A stretch of DNA of 64,000 nucleotides from Cenococcum geophilum 1.58 (Eukaryota; Ascomycota; Dothideomycetes; Gloniales; Gloniaceae). A program made the position numbers and the translations under genes. Shown here piece by piece: positions 32,400-44,639 of this stretch. The stretch covers positions 1,798,001 to 1,862,000 of the forward strand of contig KV748207.1 of NCBI GenBank assembly GCA_001692895.1, written 5' to 3'. Below the pieces are notes generated by a model, which saw only the letters and a list, made by a program, of their open reading frames with translations, ran no database searches and was not told where the DNA came from. Position 1 is the first letter of the stretch, and each line of letters starts with the position of its first letter.

Positions 32400-35300
32400 A
32401 CTAGCTTAGCTGCTTTTACTATTTATCCTAGCTTCTATATAATAACGCAATACAGGTTCCTTCTTTAAGAAAGTTGTCTAAGTATAGAGTATTATATTGG
32501 TCCTAATTAATATAATTATTAATATAGTACAAATCTGGACAAGAAGTAGCGGCTAGAATAATATACGCGCTTCGTAGAATAGATGGTATTAAATAAAAGT
32601 GACCACCTCCAAGTACTTGCCTAGTATTTACGCTTGAGCGCGGCCACCTTTTTACCTTAACTATGCCGTATATTAGATGCGGCAGTCCATAATTTAATGG
32701 CTGAAGCAGCTCTACTATAGCTCCAGTATATTATATGTATACACCATACTTATCTAACCTTTTAATATCTAGAATAGTAATAATTAGCTAAAGCTAGCCT
32801 ATAAGTCTTCTACCTAACAGTGTGCGGCCCTTTCTAATATGGTTGTCGTTATCTATATACTCTTAGACCCATACGTAATTACGCCTCTACTAGTTAAAAC
32901 ATTGCCAATCTAGTACGCAACGTACTACCTCACTAATTTAGGCCTTAAGGTTAGTTATATTTTTTCTGTCTCGTTTTTAATAGCGGATAGATAGATATAT
33001 TTTAACAAGTAGGCGCTTAACCTATAAAGGATTCTTCTCTTTCTAGTCCATATTGGAGTTCTAGGCACATTCGCCTTATAATTTTCGCCTATACTCTTAG
33101 ACAAATACTATAATGCCGTTTAGAAACCCTAGGATTTTGTAGTAGTTTGCTATATAAGATATATAAAGCCACGTCTTTAACCTAAGACACCTCTAAACAA
33201 GATCCGTTGCCCTATTTATATCTTCTAAAGGCCACTAAAGCTTTATAACTGCTAAATACTATATTAGTTAAGTAACCTATACCTCTAGACACTAAGAAGA
33301 CTATAGTACAGAATTACTATTTATAAAAGCTATTTCGTCTTCTATTACTAGTACTGCTATCCATCTTGAATTGTAAGAGTAGATTTAAGATAGCGAATCC
33401 CGTTTATTTATTAAGTTATAAAACGCCTTAATAATATAACGGTGTCTAGCTTTACCATTTGCGCCAGTGTAGTACCTATCTGCGCATCCGTATAGGTAGA
33501 TATTTTCCTTAAAATGTACAAGGGCATAGAATTTTGGTATATTAAAATGGCCTATATTAGAATCCTTTGCCTTTAAACGGAAACTTTAAAACACGCCTTT
33601 AAGCATATTAATTTAATATAGGGCATGGTACATATATTATAGTGTCTCCTTATTATAGGTATAATACTAAGCTATAATAACGAAGTTATATATAGCTCTT
33701 ATAAAATGCATAGTATATAATTCCCTAGACGACAGTAGTGGGGCTAGTATAGTAATAAGTTAATAAACCATGGCTTTTTATTTATTATCTGTCTATTAAG
33801 TAACTTTACTAAATAACAGATTATTAAACCGTTTTAGCCCTATAAAAGCCAGGACTTATTTAAAACGCTAATTAAGCTAAGCCTCCGCAGATATATTTAT
33901 TGTGGTTATCTTCATCCCTCTTCTCTTTCTTTTTAGCTAGATAACATCACCTACTAGTTTCCGTACCCATTTAATAAGTTATATAACAATACCCTTTAGA
34001 AGCTAATATAGAATATCTACTATTATGCCCTTATGGATGTTAAATAGGCAATAGTGCTATATAAAACATTCTACTAGGTATACCCAGTTATCTAAGGATA
34101 GAAGAATATTCTCTAGTTACTAGCGTTTAATTTATCTTCTTATCTCCTTATAGGTGCGTAGCGGGTATTATTTCTTAGTTAAGTTCTTACGCTTTAAAGG
34201 GGGGACCTGGCATATAGTATAGTGCTATTAGCTTTTAATACCTATAAGCAGTACTTATTCTTTATAGTCTGCCATTATTCTATATATAATTAGATAACAT
34301 TATCACATAAAATTATCCGTATATTAAAGGTCTATGCCGCTTTCTATAAGATGCTTAATTACTATTATATTTTAGTTTATAAAATATAGCGTTAGAATAC
34401 TAAAGCAGGACTTACATTTAAGTATAATTCTCATTGCCTTATAATATGCTTTACTTTTTATATTATTATTCTTTTCTTTAACAACTGGTATAAAACCAAC
34501 AAGAATATTTACAGGGGATATCTATCGGCGTCAGACTTGTTAGTTAAAATTACCGATAGTAAGATATACCGGCTAGGCCAATTTATTACCATAGTGTATT
34601 ATTAGCTAGGTCTTATTAACTGCTATAAGTATAGGAACTACTATAGCACCGCTAGGAACCTTGCCTTATATCTTTTACTACTAGTCACCGCTATATAGCT
34701 TATTATAGACTTAGTGGTTATTAGCATTATAGAGTCTCTTTAGTATATATGCCAGTGTATCTTTAAAGGGTTAATAGCCAATTAGAAAGGTAATTATATT
34801 TATAATATCCTAGTAAAAAATATAGTATTTCCTCTACTTAGAGCCTTTAATATTTAATTCTACCTTACACTCTAATCAGAGCTATTGTTCGTCTTATATA
34901 CCAAATAGAATAGCAGTAATTAGTTCCTCCTATTAATTTATAGATTAGAAGCTAAGTAGGCCATAAAGTGGGCTAAGGCGGGTATTTTTAAGCAGTGCGT
35001 TAACGTCTCCCTTTATATAGCAAATGCGGTACAGCCATATTAAAAAGGCGTAATTAAACTCTAAATAAAAAGGATTATATAGTATACTTTAGCTATTATT
35101 GTGTTATTATATAGTAATATCTAAAATTGTCTGGTTAACTTACTATATATTATTATTAGTCTCACACGAAATTAGTTCACCCGCCTTTATATTCTTAGTT
35201 GCTTTAAATATCTCTACTTTAAATAATAATAATAACAATAGGACGCTTTTCTAATATGGTATACCGTATAAAGGCACCAGGTAGGCATTTTACTCGTATT

Positions 35301-36868
35301 CTACCACCACTAAAGCGTACTCGTCAGTATCCGTATTTATACTATCTAGTTATAATTACGCGTTATCTAACTAGTTAGAGTAGTAGAATTAATCGCGAAT
35401 TATAAGTAGTTGGGCTGTAATAAACGTGCGAGTGTTATATTTCTCTTCACGTATTTTTTTATAGACGTATTAGTAGCTAGGTAGCCGCCTTTTATAGCAC
35501 TATAGGTATTAGTAAAGGCCGCTATAACTTTTAGGGGTATAAGAACACTATAGACAGCTCCGCTACATTATTGCTAATTATATATTAAATAATATAGTAT
35601 TGTTTTTAGGCGTAAAGAGTATATATTATAGTACTAACGGTTAATTGCCGGTATTTAATCTAAGTGGCTTGGCTTTATAGCTGCTAAGAGTATACCTCTT
35701 ATTTTCTCGCTAGAACTAGTTATACTAAAGCGTAAGTATAACTAGCTTAACACCGAGTTTAAGGACTTAAGAGTCTAAGGTAACTAAACTAGACGCTAAA
35801 GCGTAAGTATAACCAGCTTAATACTAAGCTTAATACCGAGTTTAAGGACTTAAAAAAGTCTAAAGTAGCCAAACTATAAACTAAAGACTTAATAGTACCT
35901 AAAAAACCTTTATCCGTCTAAACAACAATATATAGTATTCTTAGGCGATGGCTATAGGACTATAGCTACGGCGAAGATATTATTTACCACTAATATTACA
36001 GAGCCTAATAATATTAGCTATCCGGACCTGCGATTCCATTATTTCTATATAAGCCGTAGTAAGAAAAAAGGGAGAATTAAGGGTAGTGCTAGTTAAGTTA
36101 AGATAACTAAATAAGTTAGTACTTAGAACTATAATATCCGGTCTTAGGTATATAGAGTTCTAACTAATATCTAACTTAAGCTGCCGCCCGGAAGTCTCAC
36201 ATTTATTATTAGGGTAATGCTAAAGAGTTAGGCTAGATAACGGGTATCGGCAACAATATAGATAATTTAAAGCCCGCGAAGTAACTAAATAGAAAGCCTG
36301 TGTCTTGTAGGCTAACTACTTATCTTTAACGGCTTTTAAAAGTTTATTTCTAGAATTCCTTTTAATACCTTTAGTTTCCTATTAAACAGATATGTCAGTA
36401 TAAGCCTATATACTACTAGGGTGCGGAGAGCTAAAATATAGTTGGAGCTCTTTAAATAATTTAGCAGAAAAGAACGGGTTATTTAGGTTAGTCTATAGAT
36501 TAGCTAGCTTAACCTTAATATCCCACCCTAGCTTATAAAGATTAGGGCTATCTCCACCTAATATACCACCGTTAATTTGTATATTAGCATCTCCCTTATT
36601 TACAGCAGCTAAAGAAGCTTTAGGTATCTAGTCTCTAGAAGGCATTATAATGCGGCTTTTAAGAGAGCCTGCTCCGCGCTAGGGCACCAGACGCTATATT
36701 ATAGGTAGAGCTTATAGTAGTTATATAAGGCGGGATATATTTCTAAGCAGTATATATTTAGAGAAATTGAGGCCGAGGTAAGCTTAACGTAGCCGTATTT
36801 TTAAAGAGAAATTAAGGCTAAGTTAAGCTTAACGTAGTTATATTTTTAAAGATAAAGAGGCTATAGTG
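32400..36868 (-). mobile_element. Plavaka/CACTA-like DNA transposon (boundaries tentative)
   Basis: The transposase body occupies the left two-thirds. The right boundary is suggested by CACTATAGCCTC (minus strand) ending at 36,868, beside sub-terminal direct repeats of GAAATTRAGGCYRAGNTAAGCTTAACG at about 36,764-36,840. No matching left terminus was found. The TGTCGG just outside could instead be the start of a Copia LTR, so the end is uncertain. Confidence 0.45.
32480..35460 (-). pseudogene. Plavaka-type (CACTA superfamily) transposase, RIP-inactivated
   Basis: The minus frame around 34,720-34,300 reads WW*KIQGKVPSGA-like sequence, then VVPILIAV, KLAWPVYLTIGNL, NILVGFIPVVKEK and a YADNFI block. 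Further down come LLKGIVIQLIKWVRKLVGD near 33,990 and TTINISAEAQLNQRFKQV near 33,880 (stops at Gln/Trp). Together these match the fungal Plavaka transposase family, large enzymes of the CACTA superfamily that move DNA by cut and paste. Termini and start codon are unclear. The C-terminal part towards 32,480 is A+T-rich but still coding-like. Confidence 0.75.
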
Positions 36869-37194
36869 TCGGTTTAGGCGGCTATAGAAGTTTAAAAGAT
36901 TAAGCGGACAATAGCAGGAAATAGAAGAAAAAGGCGCATAAATAAGAGTATGGTGTTATAGGGCTAGAGTAATAATAGCTGTGTTATAGATAGCTTAATA
37001 TGCAATTTAGACTACAGAACCTATATATAAATAAGTCTAGCGAATATCTTTAATATAAGGTGTAGTAGCTATAAGTGGGATCTAGGATACTAGTTTTGGG
37101 TTGCCTATATAGTAGACGTAACAGCTTACCTAAAAAAAAGTTACTTTATTAGTGACATAGCTCAAAAATGGGTTATACTTTAGGTAAAAAGGTA
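36869..37194. other. Unassigned sequence
   Basis: It begins TCGGTTTAGGCGGC and has two TGTTATAG motifs near 36,952-36,990, but no second copy in the window, no coding signal and no clear LTR end. It may be a solo LTR. Confidence 0.25.
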
Positions 37195-37535
37195 TCCTAA
37201 AGCCTTATCTTACGCTTATGGGATAAAATACCATATTATATTTTACTTTGTTTTATACAATCTTAGACTTTTCATAATATCTTAGATTATCCCCCTACCT
37301 CTCTTTACTATACACTTTACCTTATCTTATACTTATGGGATAAAATACTATATTATATTTTACTTTTTTTTATACAATCTTAGACCTTTTATAATGTCTT
37401 AAATTATTCCCCTACTTCTCTCTACTATATATTTTGCCTTACCTTACACTTACGGAATAAAATGCCATATTATATTTCACTTTTTCGTATAATTTTGGAC
37501 ATTTTTTAATATCTTAGATTGTCCTAAACTTGTTT
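37195..37535. repeat. 118-bp tandem repeat, three copies
   Basis: Units start near 37,199, 37,316 and 37,433 with the form CTTATGGGATAAAATACYATAT, and each contains ATACAATCTTAGAC and CCCCTACYTCTCT. The third is the most diverged. It carries no coding signal. Confidence 0.85.
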
Positions 37536-37939
37536 CCTTACCTCTCTAAAGCTACTTTACTAACTAGTTATAATACAAAAAATAGAATTATTAGCTCTCT
37601 TATTGTTATTTATTTAGTTAGTAGCGCAAATCTTATATCTTATCTTGCTACGCACCTTTCGTTCCATTTCTTACTCTAAGTCTTATATTTCGTTCTACTG
37701 CCTATATTAAAGCTTACATCTTATCCTACTTCTTACATTAAGACTTACATTCCGTTTTATTTCTCATATTGCTCTTAAATCGCTCTTATTAGCATCCGCT
37801 ATTATTTTAAGTTAATACTATTAGTATACCTTCTTATTATAACTATTAGGATTATCTTATTATATTATTACTAATTATCTAATATATTATCCACTCTACT
37901 ATCTTTATAAGTTACTCTATACTATTCTGCATTAAGCTT
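37536..37939. other. Pyrimidine-rich spacer before the SNF2-like pseudogene
   Basis: C/T-rich plus strand with loose direct repeats of CTTACATTCCGTT-like sequence (37,650-37,790). It may hold the 5' region of the following pseudogene; no start codon or promoter could be fixed. Confidence 0.3.
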
Positions 37940-40900
37940 TTACCCGCTTATAAATATATAGGGTCCCTAATTATAATAGCGGCGCCATATCTAGAATCTA
38001 GTTAGTACTTAACCACTATAACTAATAAGAACTTATTATAAATAAGTGGTCCAAAGCTGCAGTAAGGACTTATAATTAACGAAAAAATATATAGCAAAAT
38101 CCTCTAATACTATACTAGCAAAATTAATAAAGCGTTTAGTAGTAAGTTACTAACGTCCGGACCTATACAAAATAGAGTTAAGTATACAGTCTTTAACCTT
38201 CTTAACACTAAGTATAGGTACGTGTTTAAGAGATCCGATCTACTATTAGAGTTTAAAGCTTTTACTATTGCCGCTAAAAAATCTATATAGTAATATATAA
38301 CGACCAACAGATATAGAGGCGTAGAGGTTATAATAACTAATACTGTTTAAAAGCATAGCGCCTTATCTTCTAGAGAGCAGTTTATTAACTTATTTAGATT
38401 AAGGGCAACCTCCGAAGCTACCCAGGTACTTGGTAATCTGTCTATTAAAGCCCTATAACAGCTAAATACCACATTTACACCATTCTATAAAATGAGCTTT
38501 ACTATATATAGTTACCTAAATAAAACGCTATTTACTAGGGCCCCCATTCCATACGGATTCGCATTAAAAACTAAGTATAAGCATCTATTGTCCGATTCTC
38601 TAGAGAAAATTAATATATATTACTATGGATATAATAAGCTACAAGCCGCAATAAGTAAAAACTTCTTGGCGGATAAATATAGGGATAGCTAGACTATAGT
38701 AGATCTAACTACTAGTATACTAATTCTTAACTATATAAACCTAGTATTTACGGTGCTTTCTATAAAGAAGGCCGGACTTAATATAATTATAATTAAAGTT
38801 AAAGATCCTAATTGGATTATAAAGCATAAGAGACTTTATAATTTATAAGATTATATAATATTATATAGAGTTATCTAACGTATGTTTATAGGTATAAGAT
38901 TTAATAAGGGTAATTCCAAGTCTAACTCTAACCCTAATATTATATAACTAGTGCTAACTAGGAGAAGAACAGACACACCTGCCCTAGGTTAAAGTAGTTA
39001 TAAATAGTTAACCCTAAAGTCCACGCTACCTATACCTAAGCAGTTAAATCTAAAGCCTACGTTAACCCTAAAGTCCACGCCACCTATACCTACTAATATA
39101 TTATTAGCCGTACGGCTAGCTATAATTAAAACTACTTATAGCTGGACCCGTAGTAGTAAAGACTAGCCCCTACTAGATAAATTAGAGCTCTTAAAAGGCG
39201 TAAATCTAGATAAAATATAAACATTTAAGATAATACTATAGGATAAAATAAAAGGATAGTATAATAAATAGCTAAAGTCTAATTGCGAAATATTTATTAA
39301 TACATTATTTAAGGATATAAATAATAACCCTAACCTAATTTATATTAGGGAAATTAATCTTAACCATATATAAGAGCGCCGCCACTTTAACGCCTTAATT
39401 AACCCTATTTCGACTAATAAGGAACTAGAAGACGAGCATAAGGATAAAATTAAGGAGGTTAATTAGGAAGTTAATTACCTAAAGGACATGCAAGAAGCAT
39501 ATATTAACCCAATATTATAGGTAAAGGCGCTATAGTTCCTCTCGTTTCCATTAACTATTTATAACACTCTTTAAGACACAACCTTCTACTTATACGGCAT
39601 AAAAAAGGGTAAAGCTATATAGATATATTAGCTGCTTAGTATTACCTATACTCTTCTTAATTATATAACCCTAGGTAGGACCTTTCTCGCGGATACAATA
39701 GGTTTAGGTAAGATACTTTAAATGCTTTTAATCTGGTATACCAGCGTGTTAATAACTAAGATTAACCTTAACTGGCTTAATTAGAAAAATTAAAAAGGTA
39801 GAGATAAAAGTCTTTACCTTACCCCTAGTACGGATAAATACCTATAGCCGCTTAACGCCTAATACCCAAGTTAAATAGATAGTATACTATAGTGCTGTTA
39901 TATTAAGGGAAGTATTGCCAGAAAATTTCTTAACCGGCTAGTAGGACCAACTATATATATTACTAAACAGAATCTACTACCCTAAGCGGTTAAAGACGTT
40001 AAATTATGGTTTAAGACCTTAGAACTAAATAATTTTATTCCTAAAGGCAAACTATAAGTCTATATACGCTATATAGCTTTTATTAGGTCCAGTATAAAGA
40101 AGTATAATTTTACGGATAAAGATAGGGATATTCTTAAACCTATAAAATATAAAGGAGAAGGTAAAGTAGTCTAGTGGAAAATAGACCTAAGATTAGCTTT
40201 ATATCTTATAATTATAACCTTATAAACTTAGGCAATAACCTAAACCGCTTAGGAATAGTATAAAACCATTTTTAATCTCTATAGAGACGGTGGTCCTCAT
40301 TATATTATTAGTGGGATTTTTACTAATAAGTTCTATATAGATAAGTTAGAGACAGGTTATCTAATAAAAATCGCTAAATAAGTATATAATAATTAAGCAG
40401 TATTTCCTTACTTCTAATGCCCGGGCCAGTCTTATAAGGACAGTAATAGTAAAATAACCTATTATACCTCTTAACCTTTAGTAGTGTTTACTTCCGGTAT
40501 ACTAACTAGCAAAGGTTTTATAAGTCTAATTCCCGCCTTAGAAATTTTTAGGGCCCCTAATTAGACGGATTCCCTAAATATAAAATTAATTAATAATTGC
40601 AATGTTAAAGCGTTAATTAAATATAAAAAGCTAGAAGTAGCTAATTACTCTTCTCTTCCAAATAAGGTTATTATAGGCTTTAAAGAATACTCCTCTTTAA
40701 TTATAAAGGTCTTAATTATGCGCAGGATAGGGGAAGACTAATGGTTTAATAGGAGGGTAATTAATAAGCTACCACTAGTCGTCTACTAAGACTGCTATAT
40801 AATAAACGATTTAATATTTAAACCATATATTAAGAAGCTCTAGCGTAGAGCATCCCTAAAAGCTTTTAAATAGCTAAATAAAGCTTTTAGATACTAGAAA

Positions 40901-41833
40901 GCTAAAGAAAGAAAAAAAAAAGAACCCGTCTTTAATATAGATTAATTTCTAGAGGGAGCTGGTCGCTTATTAAAAATTTTTACTATCTTTCTAGGCCTGG
41001 CTAAGGTAGGAGATAAGTGGTAGAATATATAGTAGAAGGATAAAACAAAAGTTAGAATAAAGCTAAGGTGGACAGTTAATAAGTTCTATAGCGAAAAATG
41101 GGATAAACCTTTAGACGAGAATCCACTTTAGAAGAATTAGAGTATAATTACTAACTCCGGGAAACTAAATAGAATTATAAAATACGTTAATAAAGTACTT
41201 AAAAGGAATCCTAATAAGAGACTACTATTTAGCAGTTACAAACTAGCGGCATATACACTATTACGCCTTATAAGTTAGCTATTAGACTAGTGGTAAACTA
41301 TTACTAATAATATAATATAGTATTTCTATAAAAGGCTCGGCCAGTCTAAATATTTAACTATTTGCTAGATAGAGTTTAGGACATCCCTAAAAGACTAGGA
41401 GGATATCTATAAAGCGTTTTATATTCTAATAGGCGGTCCTTACTAGAATAACGTGGTTTAGTTTCTTATTATCAACTAAAGAGTTAGAGGAGAGGGTCTA
41501 AATTTAGTCTCTACGCATAAAGTCCATCTACTTAAACCGGCGATAACGGTAGATATAGAGGTGTAAGTGTTCGGCTAAGCTGCTAGATCTAAACAGCTAG
41601 CGCCGGTAGTTACTATGTTAATAATATATAGTACGGATAAGTGAAACCTAATTAATATAGTTATGTTAGCGAGATGTATAATAACTAAAAGAATAATAAT
41701 TAATAAGTTCTATAAAGTGTTTAAAGCCTAACCTACTTAGTAGGCTAATAATAATATAATAGAAATAGCGTAGCTAGTGTAGTTAGAGTAGTAACCCCCT
41801 ATAATAAGAGTATATCTTAGTATAATATATATA
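37940..41833 (+). pseudogene. SNF2-family ATPase/helicase-like pseudogene
   Basis: One plus frame stays readable for about 1,290 codons. I checked the phase at 38,492, 39,680 and 41,483 and found no shift. Motif I reads FLADTIGLGKIL near 39,680, where SNF2 proteins have ADDMGLGKT. The C-terminal helicase half shows RLLFSSYKLAA near 41,220, GEGLNLVSTHKVHLLKPA near 41,490 (motif V) and VQVFGQAARSKQ-type sequence near 41,565 (motif VI). The N-terminal ~500 residues are not recognised. Stops are TAA/TAG. Such an enzyme would use ATP to move on DNA or chromatin. Whether it is a degraded host paralogue or cargo of a large element cannot be said. The start is approximate. Confidence 0.7.
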
Positions 41834-42935
41834 TATATAGACAATATACAACTGTTTAATATTTTATAATACATTATTTTAGTATTAACCACCTTATAAC
41901 TAACTAAACCTTAAAAAGTTTAAATTTTATCTAAATTAATATTACTCCGGCCACTAACTACCTCAACACTTATTAAGTAATCCAGCCTATAACCCTACTA
42001 ACTCTCGTTCCTAATATATATTAACAATTCCTATTAAGGTATATCCTCTTTACTAACAGACTATATATATATACTATCTTTATTATTCTAAAAGCCTAAT
42101 TAGTATATAAGAGGATTATCCCGTAACTAAAGCTCCCTCTATATTTCGAATTATTATAAGAAGTAAGACGGCATTAGAATAGACAAACTGACGTTTATAA
42201 CTACCGCTTTTATCTACTAATTATACAGTTGCAGCGTATATACATAGTTGTCTGCTATAAGGGGGAACTATTAGTAGTGGTTTTTAAGATCTTACTATCC
42301 CGTATAAAACTTTCACTACTGCCTATAACGTCTTAACGACCACCAGCTCCTACCTATACGCTATATAACGTCTATACAAAATCCCTAACGGCGAAGAAAA
42401 GCGTACCCTAATTATTCTATTTAATCTGCCTCCTACCTTTTTCTATTAGTATAAGATATCGAATTAACCTATAATATAATACTGACTGGAATAATTAGCA
42501 AACCTAGCTTCGCTAGACAAATGTGCTTAATTATAAGGACTAAAACCCTATTACTATTAAGCTTGTTATACTGCAAAATAAAAGGGCTATTATTAATATT
42601 AGTATATTTTAAAGGCACTTTATTAGCCGGCACTAATAGACACAAGTTAATGGACTACCTACTACTTTATATTTAACGGTTTTAAGAATAATAGGGCAAA
42701 ATATACTATTATTTATTATGCTCTTACCAACTATAATATTTAATTCATTATAGGCCAGAAATTTAACCTTAAAGATAAGCGAAAGGTAGACTTTTAGGAT
42801 ATATTAGATATATTACAGACGAAACCTTTATATAACCTACCCGCATTAAAACACCTTAATAGCAGTACTATACTATTAGATTTTGCTATTAGGCATTAGT
42901 AACTAAGCAACCTTAAATCTTCCCCTCGTTACCTA
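41834..42935 (+). other. Decayed coding-like stretch after the SNF2-like frame
   Basis: The same phase stays partly readable (for example a RHKLMDYLLLYI block near 42,655), and it runs into the 21-24-bp repeat that follows, also in phase. I do not recognise a domain. It may be a C-terminal extension of the SNF2-like protein or a separate gene. Confidence 0.35.
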
Positions 42936-43170
42936 GCCCTAAGCCTTATTACGTCGCTAAGACTTATTACATTATTAAGTTTCATTATATTGCCGCTAAG
43001 CCTTATTACGTTGCCGAGCCTTATTATATTATTAAGTCTTATTACGTTACTAAGCCTTATTACGTCGCCGAGCCTTATTGCATTGTTAAGTCTTATTATA
43101 TTATTAAGTCTTATTATATTACCGTTAAGCCTTATTATATTATTAAGCCCTATTATATTGCCGCCGAGCC
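42936..43170. repeat. Minisatellite of GCCTTATTACGTYGCYRA type
   Basis: About ten units of 18-24 bp. In the SNF2 phase they spell repeats of the type AEPYYVAEPYYIIKS; in other frames they give the Leu/Ile-rich open frames at 42,990-43,193 (plus) and 43,189-42,929 (minus), which are only shadows of the repeat. Confidence 0.8.
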
Positions 43171-43175
43171 TCCTA

Positions 43176-43246
43176 GCCAGATTAAGCAATTAGATGTCGC
43201 GTATTTAACTCCCAAGCGTAGCGGGTTCAATTCCCACTCGTCGCGC
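43176..43246 (+). tRNA. tRNA-like sequence (pseudo-tRNA or SINE head), doubtful
   Basis: GGTTCAATTCC at 43,224-43,234 is a perfect internal promoter B box. 42 bp upstream, TTAAGCAATTAG resembles a RIP-altered D-arm/A box. The expected acceptor and anticodon stems do not pair well, so it is unlikely to be a working tRNA. An A-rich tail (ATCAAAAATATTAAAAAA) follows, as in tRNA-derived SINEs. Confidence 0.3.
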
Positions 43247-43449
43247 ATTAAAAATATCAAAAATATTAAAAAAGAAGGTCGTTTTCTATTAAATTAGGCA
43301 TTAGTAAGGCTCTAAATTAAGCTCGTATTTTCATATATATCCCGCAACACCTAAAGTTATACATTTAACGAAATCTTAGCACTATATACTAAGCATATCG
43401 GCTCTTCCACGTTAAGTTTTAATTACGTTGGGCTAGCTCCAAATTATAG

Positions 43450-43548
43450 CAAGAGGCAGAACGTACTATACTACTACACCACAAGGACTTTGGAATATAA
43501 TCTTATAAATTTAACTAAATTATAACCCCTTCCTAAACCTCACGATCA
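43450..43548 (-). repeat. Dispersed repeat, copy 1 (tRNA 5'-half-like)
   Basis: It shares about 70-75% identity with 43,936-44,034. On the minus strand the unit contains GTGGTGTAGTAGTATAGTACG, which looks like the 5' half of a tRNA-Gly-type D arm, but no B box follows. The function is unknown; it may be a SINE fragment. Confidence 0.45.
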
Positions 43549-43935
43549 AACCAAATCCTTAGGGAGAGATCCCTATATTAAATCTTAGGGAACGTTCGGT
43601 TACGACTTTAAATTAAATCTAAAGGCCGCAGAATATATCCGAGCTGAAGCTCAAATCTAATTCTAACGCGATTGTTTGGTTAATCTAGTGACTTTCTAAT
43701 CTAAAAGCTCCTCTAGATCGGCAAGCGCGTCAAATTCGTAAGCTATACTATATATAGAATCTAAATTTATAAATATAGGGTATCTCTATCACTATAGTGG
43801 CTACTATAGTAACGGGGGCGCTATATTTCAGTAAGTAGTTAATCTACTATATCTCTACCACTGTAGTAGTAAGGCACCTTAAGTTTAACACCACGCTAAG
43901 CATTATAACTTTCCTACAGTAACTAAGCAACCCTA

Positions 43936-44034
43936 AACTAAAGCAATTATAAAACTTACCATACCACTACGCCGCAAAGGCCCTTAGTTATAGTCTTATA
44001 AATTTAATTAAAATATAAACACCTTCCTAAATCT
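43936..44034 (-). repeat. Dispersed repeat, copy 2 (tRNA 5'-half-like)
   Basis: Second copy of the unit at 43,450. The minus strand has GCGGCGTAGTGGTATGGTAAG, and both copies continue into TCTTATAAATTTAAYTAAA and CCTTCCTAAAYCT on the plus strand. Confidence 0.45.
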
Positions 44035-44246
44035 AACAATTAAATATTTCCACGTACAACACTATACTAAGGATCACGATATAAATTACTTAGACATAGC
44101 TTTACTATAATATAACGGCTCTACGCCAATCGATTAATCTATAAGAGATTTAGGTAGTAAAATTACTGCCAAGAGTTACTGCCCGGATTCTAGCCGACAA
44201 ATACCCATAACCATAATCTTAGTAAATGGTAAAAAGTATATAGCAG

Positions 44247-44620
44247 TATTAAGACAATAGCAGGATAATATAAGACAATAACAGGACAATATAATATAAT
44301 GGCAGGATAATAACAGGACAATATAACATAATGGCAGGACAATAACAGGACAATATAATATAATGGCAGGACAATAGCAGGACAATATTAGAACAATATA
44401 ATACAATAGTAGGGCGATAATAGGACAATATAACACAATAGTAGGATAATATAACATAAATATAACACAATGGTAAGATAATATAATATAATGGCAGGAC
44501 AATATAACATAATAGTAGGATAATATAATATAATGGCAGGACAATATAGGACAATATGGGACAATATAATATAATAGCAGGACAATAGTAGGACAATATA
44601 AGACAATATAAAAAAATAAA
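44247..44620. repeat. AGGACAATATAATATAATGGC minisatellite
   Basis: More than twenty imperfect units built from AGGACAATA and TAATATAATGGC. The three long Leu/Tyr/Ile-rich open frames on the minus strand here (44,176-44,606) are products of this repeat in three phases, not genes. Confidence 0.9.
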
Positions 44621-44639
44621 ATATAAAATATAAAAAGAG

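Noticed and set aside
38110..38307. 65-codon minus-strand open frame
   Set aside because: The plus strand here is in phase with the SNF2-like pseudogene and is coding-like; the minus frame is its shadow.
42929..43193. Leu/Ile-rich open frames on both strands
   Set aside because: Both are read from the 18-24-bp minisatellite; neither has flanking coding signal in its own phase.
44176..44606. Three overlapping minus-strand open frames of 72-122 codons
   Set aside because: They are the three phases of one AGGACAATATAATATAATGGC minisatellite and consist of Leu/Ile/Tyr/Cys repeats.
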